DNA of 64,000 nucleotides from Sphingobacterium bambusae (GTDB taxonomy: Bacteria > Bacteroidota > Bacteroidia > Sphingobacteriales > Sphingobacteriaceae), in NCBI RefSeq assembly GCF_033955345.1, contig NZ_CP138332.1, positions 868,001 through 932,000 of the forward strand, given 5' to 3'. Under the pieces are notes generated by a model. That model had not been told where the DNA came from, did no database searches, and saw only the letters and a list, made by a program, of their open reading frames with translations. This document shows, in pieces, positions 7,889 through 15,949 of the stretch (positions within the stretch are counted from its first letter, which is position 1; each line of letters begins with the position of its first letter). A program made the position numbers and the translations under genes.

Positions 7889-9883
7889 TTAAAAAGATAG
7901 CTTGAGCGACGTGAATAGGTTCCTCCCCATGCGGGGAATATTACCCCAGTCGGCATATGTACTGTAGTAGGCATCGAAAATATTTTCCGCCCCAACCTGC
8001 AACATAGCCTTGCATCTTCCTATTGGGAAAGTATAATCCGACGACACATTCCATATGTTATAGGCTGGCGTTTGATCTTCACCAAACTCTGGGCTGTAAT
8101 CCGCGTGTACGAAATCGCCATTCAGCGACGTCTGTGCTCCAAATCGCCCCTGTCCGTAGTGTAGCGAGGTTTGGTAGCTTAACGGTCTAATAAAGGGCAG
8201 ATTTCCGCCATTATCATCCTGCGCACGCGCATAGGTAAGCACCCCAGTCCAATGCAAGTTTTCCAAGATGTGGTAATTCCCTTTAAGGGCGAGATTGAAC
8301 AGGCGTGCGTAATCCAACGAGGTGTAGCCTTTCACGCCTACCGACTGATAGTTCATCGGGCTTCCCATGCCCAATATCCGCCCGATGATGTAATGCTCGA
8401 TGTGAAAGTAGTTGGCCTGCAGATCCAGGTTAAACTTGTCCTTTTTGTAGCGGATGCGCGCATTGGCTTCGTAAGAAACCTCATTGGACAAATTGGGATT
8501 ACCGATGTAGTCGTAGCGATCAAAGCTATTGTAGATATAGTAACCATAACCCTCGGAAACCGATGGGGCACGATGTCCATAGCCCACCCCGGCAGCAAGC
8601 TGAAAATCAGCAAGCTGACACTCATAGCGTGCATATGCGCTCGGCAATATTCTTGTTTTTTCCTGTGGCGCCCCGGGATGAAATATCCAATTGAACTCGA
8701 CGTACTTCGCATGGTTGTAGTTCAGTCCCAGCGATCCGCCCAGATGGATTTGGCTTTTCTCGGTAATATCCCAGGTGTTATTCATCGACAGGCCACCGTA
8801 ACGCGTGGTCACCCAAGGCCAACTGTAAGCAAACATCGTCCGATTGCTGCGATCTTGCGGATACATCCGCATTTCCGCGATCGAAAGGTTATCGTATGCA
8901 TTAAGCTGTATTTCGGAAGAATAGCGACCACGGCTTAAGGTCAACTTGCTGAGCAAACCATAGGTAGTGCTCCACCCGGGCATATCCATGTGCACCAAAT
9001 TCTCCGGACGCGTTGTATCGTCCATGTAATGCTCTATGGCATTGTAATAGATCTTGGATTCCCAAGCTTTCACCAGTCCCTGCTCAAACAATTGTTTGTA
9101 GGTTGCCGAAGTAATCAGCGCACGTGAAAGCCAAAGATCCATGGGCAATGCCGGAAAACCCACATCTTTCGCCCGATCGAAAATTGCATCTACCCGCAAG
9201 GAAGACAGATCGCTAGTTTTATAAGCCAATCCGATTGAGCTGTTGAACTTGTTGTACTGCGAATGCCGAACCTCTTGTCCGCTACCATCCACATAATTTC
9301 CAGCTTTGCGAACAGAAAAGCTTCCTTCCGCAACAAATCGTTGATCCGCATAAGCCACATTTCCCAAATTAAAAAACTGCTTATTATTGGCTTCGAAACC
9401 TGTCTGATAAGCGCCTGTCCACATTTTACGCGTTTGGAAAGGTGTATTTTTACGCTTTAGGTCAATGCCACCCGCTACAGTTGCCCCATGCATATTGCCC
9501 GATTGTCCGGAGCTGATGTCTATGGTCGAGAGATTATTGCTCTCCACGTAAGAGGTTATTGGATCCATCTTATCCGTGCAGGCACCGAAGATGTGCATGC
9601 CATCGATCGTCAGATTGGATCGTTCCGTTCCCATATTGTTAAGTAGGGGCTCCCAAGCATAAGCACCACGCTTGATAAAGCTTATATTTTCCGACGACGC
9701 CAAAAACTCGTCCACGGAAACCGACATCTTCATGGCGGTCTCCATTTTTCGCTTTGCCATTCCCTCTACACGAACTTCCTCAATATGCCGGGTGCTATCT
9801 TTGTCGACTGACTGCACCTGCGCTTGTGTACATGTCCAAGAAACGAACAGCAACAAGCTAATTCCCGTTATCTTCATCTTCAT
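7889..9883 (-). CDS. TonB-dependent copper receptor, OprC/NosA-like
   Basis: A 664-residue TonB-dependent receptor with signal peptide, plug domain and 22-strand-type barrel, ending in an aromatic residue (LFTSLKLSF). It has no carboxypeptidase-regulatory domain, unlike the SusC proteins in this window. Two short motifs match the copper ligands known from Pseudomonas OprC: CxxxM in GACTDKMDP (C102 and M106) and HxM in IEHYMDD (H285 and M287). With the MbnP-like, MbnH-like and YtkA-like neighbours this makes copper import the best-supported role. The ATG at 9883 overlaps the upstream gene's TGA by one base (TGATG), so translation is probably coupled. A metal-chelate substrate remains possible. 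Confidence 0.88.
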   Translation of the reverse strand: MKMKITGISLLLFVSWTCTQAQVQSVDKDSTRHIEEVRVEGMAKRKMETAMKMSVSVDEFLASSENISFIKRGAYAWEPLLNNMGTERSNLTIDGMHIFGACTDKMDPITSYVESNNLSTIDISSGQSGNMHGATVAGGIDLKRKNTPFQTRKMWTGAYQTGFEANNKQFFNLGNVAYADQRFVAEGSFSVRKAGNYVDGSGQEVRHSQYNKFNSSIGLAYKTSDLSSLRVDAIFDRAKDVGFPALPMDLWLSRALITSATYKQLFEQGLVKAWESKIYYNAIEHYMDDTTRPENLVHMDMPGWSTTYGLLSKLTLSRGRYSSEIQLNAYDNLSIAEMRMYPQDRSNRTMFAYSWPWVTTRYGGLSMNNTWDITEKSQIHLGGSLGLNYNHAKYVEFNWIFHPGAPQEKTRILPSAYARYECQLADFQLAAGVGYGHRAPSVSEGYGYYIYNSFDRYDYIGNPNLSNEVSYEANARIRYKKDKFNLDLQANYFHIEHYIIGRILGMGSPMNYQSVGVKGYTSLDYARLFNLALKGNYHILENLHWTGVLTYARAQDDNGGNLPFIRPLSYQTSLHYGQGRFGAQTSLNGDFVHADYSPEFGEDQTPAYNIWNVSSDYTFPIGRCKAMLQVGAENIFDAYYSTYADWGNIPRMGRNLFTSLKLSF

Positions 9884-10803
9884 CAAAATAAAATATCGAG
9901 ATAAAGTTCACTTTTCACACCTTGAACCCCTGGTGTAAAATCATCGGGTACCACGGTCCCCTTTACGATCTTCCCCAATGGATCCGACAGGATAAAGTTT
10001 AAGGTCCAGTTTCCCGTCATCGTATAATTCACTACGCCTTGGTACAAGCCATCACTTCGCGCTGTCAAATCTTTGTTGTTGGGCGAGGAATGATTGCCCA
10101 TGGACGGCTCGGGCATACGTGGATCTAGCTGTAATGTGTACCCTTCAACAGCGGCATAAGAAAACAGCTCGGGCTCGGGAAAATTACCTGATGTAGCCGT
10201 GCTGGGTTTATCATATCGATAGATACCCGCAACAAGCTCGTTCTCCGCAACGTTAGGCTTTTGAGGGCCTACCAATGCAATGACGTAATGCGCCCCGTCG
10301 CTACCTATGAAGCTGGTCATATTCAAATTTTTATTAGGTTGAGGTACAACAGCAATGGCCTCATCGAGCTGATGTGTGACACCATTAGTGCGGAAACTCA
10401 TGTACAATCGCCATTCGTTGCCTGTACCACTTTCTTGGGTAAAGACCACATAACTTGTATGGTAGCCGCTATCCGCTTGATGGACCAATTGATAGCCATG
10501 TGGCCCTGTCGTATGCTGGCCTTGGGCATCCGTAAAAATGGGGAGGCAGGTTATCTCCTCAGGCTCTACCGCTACAGCTCCGCGCTGCACCGATACGTGA
10601 ACTTCATTGTAACCTTTATAGAAAGTGCCATTTAAACTGGCAATGTGGATGGTATACCCATCTTTTTCAAAACGTGCCACTTCCTTAAAAGTAAGATGCT
10701 CGGTAACGACCGTTTCAATTTCGGCCTCATAATCTGTTTTATCCTTCGTGCAGGATGAGACGACCACGTATAGGGCAGCCGCCATAATCATCAATAGTTT
10801 CAT
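9883..10803 (-). CDS. YtkA/FixH-like copper-locus lipoprotein
   Basis: A 306-residue lipoprotein (lipobox VVVSSC, C18). The C-terminal half carries the YtkA-like pattern: PRMPEPSMGNHSSPNN at 228-243, then DGLYQGVVNYTMTGNWTLNF at 251-270. This Met/His-bearing immunoglobulin-like fold is found in proteins tied to copper or cytochrome oxidase assembly. The N-terminal half (about 45-150) has a related strand pattern (GYTIHIASLNGTF, GPHGYQLVHQADSGYHTSYVVF), suggesting two tandem domains. It overlaps the receptor gene by one base and so belongs to the same operon. It probably binds or hands over copper at the outer membrane; the exact role is not known. The frame stays open for about 66 codons upstream of the ATG, but without an ATG. 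Confidence 0.75.
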   Translation of the reverse strand: MKLLMIMAAALYVVVSSCTKDKTDYEAEIETVVTEHLTFKEVARFEKDGYTIHIASLNGTFYKGYNEVHVSVQRGAVAVEPEEITCLPIFTDAQGQHTTGPHGYQLVHQADSGYHTSYVVFTQESGTGNEWRLYMSFRTNGVTHQLDEAIAVVPQPNKNLNMTSFIGSDGAHYVIALVGPQKPNVAENELVAGIYRYDKPSTATSGNFPEPELFSYAAVEGYTLQLDPRMPEPSMGNHSSPNNKDLTARSDGLYQGVVNYTMTGNWTLNFILSDPLGKIVKGTVVPDDFTPGVQGVKSELYLDILF

Positions 10804-11046
10804 GAATGATGTTAATTTTTTTGAATAGGAAAATTTTGCGTATTGAGCTATCGTTAACCGAGCACGATCCGTAAAGGCAATAGCCTGAGCCTTGTCTGCA
10901 CCATGCTCATAATTGGCGTAGGCAAGCTTAATCGGATAAAGATGTTCGATTAAAAAATAGCGAAGCGCGTTAAGCGTAGAATACTGAACATATGGGCATC
11001 AGCCCAGCGCTATAGCGATGGACCTGCTTCGTATCCAGAAATTACG

Positions 11047-11433
11047 TTAAACCTGTTCGTCGAGACGGGAAATTGGAGGGCGGAATACGGATTGGTTATG
11101 ATCAAAGCTGTAATCAACAGTGTAGGCAGGGAAGAAAGCCGTTTGAAGAGGTTCGCTTGGCAAGCACATGGAAAACCTGATGTAGTCTTTGTGCAGGTAA
11201 AGCGCATTGCTTTCATACACGAGCATGTTCTTTTTAGCGTCCTTTTTCTCCTGTTCTTTGATCTTTTTCATCAAGATACATTGTCCGTTACAATGCAACT
11301 CGGGCCGGCTTTTGTTTATACATTTCGCCAAATACGCCGGCAGGTGCATCTGATATTCCACAGTCATTATACTGCGGTAAAAAGATTGCAATGTCAATGC
11401 GATAAGCAAAAAATACGTGCAAAAAGCTTTCAA
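11047..11433 (-). CDS. Small CNGQC-motif protein of the copper locus
   Basis: A 128-residue protein with an N-terminal hydrophobic segment (about 5-19), followed by the segment CINKSRPELHCNGQC (38-52) and a Lys-rich stretch. Short Bacteroidota proteins with this CNGxC motif commonly sit beside TonB receptors and MbnP-like genes; their function is not described as far as I know. The two cysteines C48 and C52 could bind copper or haem. The only suitable initiator is a TTG at 11433, since a stop lies nine codons upstream and the next ATG would remove the hydrophobic segment. A 243-bp gap separates it from the YtkA-like gene, but it is in line with the operon. Confidence 0.7.
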   Translation of the reverse strand: MKAFCTYFLLIALTLQSFYRSIMTVEYQMHLPAYLAKCINKSRPELHCNGQCILMKKIKEQEKKDAKKNMLVYESNALYLHKDYIRFSMCLPSEPLQTAFFPAYTVDYSFDHNQSVFRPPISRLDEQV

Positions 11434-11519
11434 GATCTGTTTTTGTTAAACGATATGCGACAAAACTAAGAAAAGAATTTTGCAAAAAACACAAAACGAA
11501 GGTCAAAAATAAAAAATTA

Positions 11520-11557
11520 AGGTGTCGATGCTATACACTTGTACAACATCGACACCT
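11520..11557 (-). terminator. Rho-independent terminator of the first SusCD operon
   Basis: An 11-bp perfect stem (11520-11530 pairing with 11547-11557) with a 16-nt loop starts 20 bases after the stop of the last gene of the minus-strand operon. On the minus strand it is followed by a T-rich run (about 11519 down to 11504). This is a textbook intrinsic terminator. Confidence 0.8.
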
Positions 11558-11577
11558 CTATCAGCTTGCAAGCTAAA

Positions 11578-12720
11578 CTATGGCGTGCTAGTCCCGTAAA
11601 CCGAGAATTCAGCTAAATGGGAATGTGGTGGCCCGCCACCATTCAACTGATAGATCCGGATATACCGAAGGGTGGGCGCGCTAGCAATCAAGAACTGTTG
11701 TGGCCCAGCGACATCGGCAAGATTAAAGGAACCATAGGGTACCCATTCTTCCGTTTCTGCGTTACGTCCTTCGATCAAGAAATCCTTAAAATCGGCACCT
11801 AGATAGTCATGTCGTGAAGTCAATTCCACCATATCAACTTTTACAGGCTTTTTCATATCGAAGGCCAGCCAATGCGGAAAAGGCGTGGTGCCGGCAGAAT
11901 GCCTGGTATGCCAATAGGTATTCGGATTGTCATCGATCACGAAATGCGGAGGACCACCATTGGGCAGCTGGCCGGTTGCTTCGTAGGTATCTGCTGTAGC
12001 CAGCCAATCGCTTTTATCAATCTTGTAGGAATAAGCGTGTGCCTGCAATGGTGTACCAAAAGTATCTATAGACAAGGTATCTGGGATATACAGGGTACGA
12101 TAGCTAAAGGTGGTTTCCGGTTTGTAGTTTGGCAATACCGACCTACTTTCCCCGACAGGCGTATTGATTCGTTTGATACTATTGCTCTTGTCGGTATACT
12201 CCACCTGTGTGGATACAGCGCCCAAAGTCTTGTCAATATCCCGCCAGACGATTGTTACATTATCGTTTTGGTCGGCAATTGCCGAGATAATGAGTCGATT
12301 GTTCAACGAGGCTTTGTAGGCGTCGCCGTATGATTGCCCAGTAGCATAAACCGGAACAGACCGGTTTCCTAACGCATCGAACGTATGGATACGGAAGTTG
12401 TAGAGGTTTTCTGGCAGGCTGATGAGTTGCCGCATCGTATCTATTCCGCCGGTTTTAACGACGGGCACATCCATCGAATCACGCATATTGTTCCAATAGA
12501 TACGGCACATGGTGACCTTCGGATCCGATCGAAAAAGGCCCTGAACAAGCACCCGCTCGTCGCCGGAGAACACCACTACTGAATCGATCTTTCCCGTGTA
12601 GGAAATGTCTCCGTTCTCCACGAACTGCTTGTAGTCGTCTATTTTTGCACAAGCACCTAGCAGCAAGAGAAAAGACAGTATCACATAGCTCCTCTTAAAA
12701 TTATTATATCGTTTTTTCAT
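11578..12720 (-). CDS. DUF4998 plus F5/8-type-C (discoidin) surface lipoprotein
   Basis: A 380-residue lipoprotein (lipobox LLLLGAC) and the last gene of the first SusCD operon. The N-terminal two thirds fit DUF4998: YTGKIDSVVVFSGDERVLVQG, NLYNFRIHTFDALGNRS and VTIVWRDIDKT. The C-terminal part (about 240-378) is an F5/8-type-C carbohydrate-binding module: VIDDNPNTYWHTR, PHWLAFDMKKPVKVDMVEL and LRYIRIYQLNGG. Such proteins are thought to be surface glycan-binding partners of SusCD. It is a diverged copy of the gene at 48673-49821 and occupies the same operon place. A role as glycan-capture protein is inferred from context. Confidence 0.82.
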   Translation of the reverse strand: MKKRYNNFKRSYVILSFLLLLGACAKIDDYKQFVENGDISYTGKIDSVVVFSGDERVLVQGLFRSDPKVTMCRIYWNNMRDSMDVPVVKTGGIDTMRQLISLPENLYNFRIHTFDALGNRSVPVYATGQSYGDAYKASLNNRLIISAIADQNDNVTIVWRDIDKTLGAVSTQVEYTDKSNSIKRINTPVGESRSVLPNYKPETTFSYRTLYIPDTLSIDTFGTPLQAHAYSYKIDKSDWLATADTYEATGQLPNGGPPHFVIDDNPNTYWHTRHSAGTTPFPHWLAFDMKKPVKVDMVELTSRHDYLGADFKDFLIEGRNAETEEWVPYGSFNLADVAGPQQFLIASAPTLRYIRIYQLNGGGPPHSHLAEFSVYGTSTP

Positions 12721-12768
12721 TTTTGTTCATCTTAAAATTTAACAATACCTGTTCGACAGTAAGTTTCA

Positions 12769-13980
12769 CTAACGTGTATCACCATAAACGTTGATCTCCT
12801 TAATTTCAAACCAGCTTGTTCCCATCCAGTTTTGAATGCTTTTAAAGCGTAAATACCGCACCTTAGGTACACTGGGATCAAGATTGTAGTCAAATCCGGC
12901 AACCGCTATATCCCAATCCTCGGTCGACGTTTGGCCATACGGCAGACCGGAAGGTTTTACATTTTCAAAAGTGCCCATCTTGGTCCAGCTATCCCAACTA
13001 CCATCCGAGCTTGGATTAGCCGATCCCCATACCTCGAAAAAGCGGAGCTGCCCCCTGTAGTAAAACTGATGATTACCGTTGCTCATAAATTCCGCATAGT
13101 TCCATATTTTCACTCGGCTTAATTTCGCCAAAACACCAAGGTCAATGCTTATCCACTGTGGATTCGGATCAACGACATCCGTAAGCATCCGGTTACTGCC
13201 CGAAGAGCTATTATCACCGTCCCATATAGCCGGAATCCCCGATGTAACCGTCTGTATTTTGGCGTCTCCTGGCAAGCGTAGCTCTCGGAACAAGGATTTG
13301 CTTAAAGCCTCCTCATACAAGGGACTGATCTTATCAAACAAGGTATCCGTATAGTTCATGAAACGATCGCGTACCGTCACACCAAACTCCTGCCCCAAGG
13401 TGTCCAAGCCCCGAGTGGTGTGGCTAATATCACGCTGCGACGAGTACACATAAGGTAGAAAAGGCTCCCATCTACCCAAGGAATCTTTTCGAACAATCTC
13501 CAACGCGATGCTGGCCTGCGCCGGATTCTGCGCCGTGATGCGTATGCCTGCGAAATCGGGAAGGATGCGCAAGCTGCGATAGACGGCCCATATAGGATTT
13601 TCCAAAGGACGCACAGTCACCATCACCGGAGCCGACGCTACTTCGCTCCGATTGACCGCGTAAAGCCTAACCTCATGGTCTTCCGTATCGGCAAAACCAT
13701 CCAACTCCATGCTGTTCGCGTAATAGGAAGATTTTATCTCCCGCACTACACCTGGTCTTATTTCATAGACAGCCTTTACATACAGCAGGTCTTGGTCGCG
13801 TGGTAGTACATACGTAACGCGAGCCTTCCCGGCTTGGTTTTCTACGGAAACGTTAGTTACCTCCCCTGGTGGATTATCGTTTCCTTCCAGCGGGCCGATC
13901 TTATGTTCTTCACACTGTGTGCATACAAATAGTAGTAAAACTGCCGTCGTCACCGCATAAATTCTTTTATATATCTTCAT
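12769..13980 (-). CDS. DUF4959/DUF5126/DUF5000 surface lipoprotein
   Basis: A 403-residue lipoprotein with three successive Bacteroidota domains. DUF4959 (about 35-130) has PPGEVTNVSVENQAGKARV and the YVKAVYEI strand. DUF5126 (about 130-235) has AGIRITAQNPAQASIALEI. DUF5000 (about 245-400) is a discoidin-like fold with PQWISIDLGVLAKLSRVKIW and VRYLRFKSIQNWMGTSWFE. The gene lies between SusD and the DUF4998 lipoprotein, 18 bp after SusD. The same order is repeated in the third SusCD module (47421-48629). It probably binds glycan on the cell surface; no catalytic residues are recognisable. Confidence 0.82.
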   Translation of the reverse strand: MKIYKRIYAVTTAVLLLFVCTQCEEHKIGPLEGNDNPPGEVTNVSVENQAGKARVTYVLPRDQDLLYVKAVYEIRPGVVREIKSSYYANSMELDGFADTEDHEVRLYAVNRSEVASAPVMVTVRPLENPIWAVYRSLRILPDFAGIRITAQNPAQASIALEIVRKDSLGRWEPFLPYVYSSQRDISHTTRGLDTLGQEFGVTVRDRFMNYTDTLFDKISPLYEEALSKSLFRELRLPGDAKIQTVTSGIPAIWDGDNSSSGSNRMLTDVVDPNPQWISIDLGVLAKLSRVKIWNYAEFMSNGNHQFYYRGQLRFFEVWGSANPSSDGSWDSWTKMGTFENVKPSGLPYGQTSTEDWDIAVAGFDYNLDPSVPKVRYLRFKSIQNWMGTSWFEIKEINVYGDTR

Positions 13981-13998
13981 GATCTCATCTTTTAATTA

Positions 13999-15933
13999 TT
14001 ACCATCCTGGATTCTGTACCAAGTTTACATTGACCGTCATTTCCGATAGACGAATAGGCCAAAAGTAATCGCGCGGCGCAATAAATCGTTGTTGAAAGAT
14101 TGTGCGTACTTGGTAATACGCAATAGCATCCTTTTGGTTGATATCCCATCCGCGAATGGGGCCATTGAGCTCGCGCGCCGCTTCCTTCCATCGGCGTAGA
14201 TCCCAAAAACGGCTTCCCTCGAAGGCCATCTCAATAAGCCGCTCACGGCGAATGATGGCGCGCATACCTTCTTTTGTGGTGGGTTTTGCGGGGTTTGTGG
14301 AATACTGTTGCCAAGATTCCTGCACCCCCTTTAAGCCTGCACGGGCACGAATAAGATCGAGGTATTGGTGCACCTCTGCCACTGGACCAGCAAATTCATT
14401 TAAGGCTTCCGCATACATCAAGTATACGTCTGCTAGCCGTATTTCGGGCCAAGGGTATTCGCGGATGGATGCATTGGCGGCAAAGCGAGATTCCCAGTTG
14501 ACTAGCTTTTTGCTGTAGTAGCCTGTTTCCGAATAGAGTCCGAAAGTCGCTCCAGCACTAATCTGCCCTACCTTTGCTTTCACCGTATAAGCCTCATAAT
14601 CTCGACGTGTCGGCAAATCAGCCGTGAGCCACTTACCCCCGTCGAAGCCCACACTGGCGTAGAAACGGTTTTCACGATCGTAGTTCAAACGCGCCGTTTC
14701 GTAGCGTTCTTCAAAATTTACGCGTTCCGCCGATGTTGCAATACGCAACTGATCGATTTGGCTAAAATCGCGTGTTTTATCTTCTTCGATAGGCACACCA
14801 TGGTCGCTGTAAAACTGTTGCACTACCTTCAAGGTTGGCGCAAGGGAAGCATAAGCGGAATTCACGCCCATATCTGCATGCAGCAAGGGCTGCGCAGCGC
14901 GCTGCAGCGTGCCGGCTCGGCTATTCGAGAGTCCCCAAACGACCTCATCGTTCCAACGTTCGGTAACGGCTCCCCGAATGCTCATTTGGATCATGCTGGT
15001 ATCCGTCATCTCAAACTCTGGCGTGCGGTAGTAGTACAGTTTATGTCCAGCAGCTTCCGACTCGTCTATCGCCTCCTTAGCAGCATCTGCTGCCCGCTCC
15101 CATTTTTCCATACTTGCAGCTGCCGGAAAAAGTAGCTCACCATCTGTATTGGCAAACGAAGCATAATCAGGATTTCCATTAAACAAAGGGCTAGCGGCCA
15201 TCAGCAACAGTTTTGCTTTCACGGCACGATTGATGGGACGCGTGATGCGACCGAGTTCATCGTTTCTATTGTTTATGATGGCCGGTAGGCTACTGTATGA
15301 TTCGTCCAGTAGCGCCACAATATAGTCAACGCATTCGTCCACCGGACGACGTTTGATGCGCACAGCTTCGGGTGCTGCGGAGATCGGAATATTCTCGTCA
15401 ACAATAGGAATGGGTCCATACATGCGCAGCAGGTAAAAGTGATAGTAAGCCTTGAGGAATTTAACCTCTGCCAGCCAACGAGCACGTCGATCGACCTGTA
15501 GGTCGCGTACCTTTTCTGTATTGCTGACGTTCTCGATAAAGATGTTGCAATGGCGCAGCGCCTCAAATAGATCCTTGCCTTCCTGCATGCCGTCCCAATA
15601 GTTCGCGGCAGGCTCACCGGAATTTTGCAATCCGCGAGCGATCACGGTCCAAGGTGCAGCCTGAAAGTATTGCCGATAATCCGGGATCCACAGTTCGTCT
15701 CCGGCCAGGAGGCCAACATTACCTTGCGTGGAACCACTCCTCGGCAAGTAACTGTAGCAGGTGAAAAGGTACTTTTCTGCCTCCACGGTATTCGCGAAAG
15801 CATGGTCAATCGTTGCCACGTTATCCGGAACGATATCCAAACTGTTTGTACAAGAAACGCCAAGACAAACGAATATAGCGGCGGCTAGTGCGTACAGCCG
15901 TCTACTTTGATAAGGTTTAATGTTCTTTTTCAT
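13999..15933 (-). CDS. SusD/RagB-family outer-membrane glycan-binding lipoprotein
   Basis: A 644-residue lipoprotein (lipobox LGVSC) that starts its mature part with TNSLDIVPDN. It has the TPR-based SusD scaffold: AEKYLFTCYSYLP near the N terminus, LAEVKFLKAYYHFYLLRMYGPIPIV, and the C-terminal signature IRRERLIEMAFEGSRFWDLRRW. SusD proteins form the lid of the SusC transporter and hold the glycan for import. It lies 16 bp after the SusC gene. It is clearly a diverged copy of the SusD at 45439-47394, with nearly the same DIVPDNVA and ending DYFWPI motifs. Confidence 0.95.
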   Translation of the reverse strand: MKKNIKPYQSRRLYALAAAIFVCLGVSCTNSLDIVPDNVATIDHAFANTVEAEKYLFTCYSYLPRSGSTQGNVGLLAGDELWIPDYRQYFQAAPWTVIARGLQNSGEPAANYWDGMQEGKDLFEALRHCNIFIENVSNTEKVRDLQVDRRARWLAEVKFLKAYYHFYLLRMYGPIPIVDENIPISAAPEAVRIKRRPVDECVDYIVALLDESYSSLPAIINNRNDELGRITRPINRAVKAKLLLMAASPLFNGNPDYASFANTDGELLFPAAASMEKWERAADAAKEAIDESEAAGHKLYYYRTPEFEMTDTSMIQMSIRGAVTERWNDEVVWGLSNSRAGTLQRAAQPLLHADMGVNSAYASLAPTLKVVQQFYSDHGVPIEEDKTRDFSQIDQLRIATSAERVNFEERYETARLNYDRENRFYASVGFDGGKWLTADLPTRRDYEAYTVKAKVGQISAGATFGLYSETGYYSKKLVNWESRFAANASIREYPWPEIRLADVYLMYAEALNEFAGPVAEVHQYLDLIRARAGLKGVQESWQQYSTNPAKPTTKEGMRAIIRRERLIEMAFEGSRFWDLRRWKEAARELNGPIRGWDINQKDAIAYYQVRTIFQQRFIAPRDYFWPIRLSEMTVNVNLVQNPGW

Positions 15934-15949
15934 GCGATTGGTCTTTAGC

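Noticed and set aside
8252..8938. 228-residue open frame antisense to the copper receptor gene
   Set aside because: It lies wholly inside a well-supported gene, and its composition (scattered Cys, His and Arg, no family motif) is that of a complementary-strand shadow.
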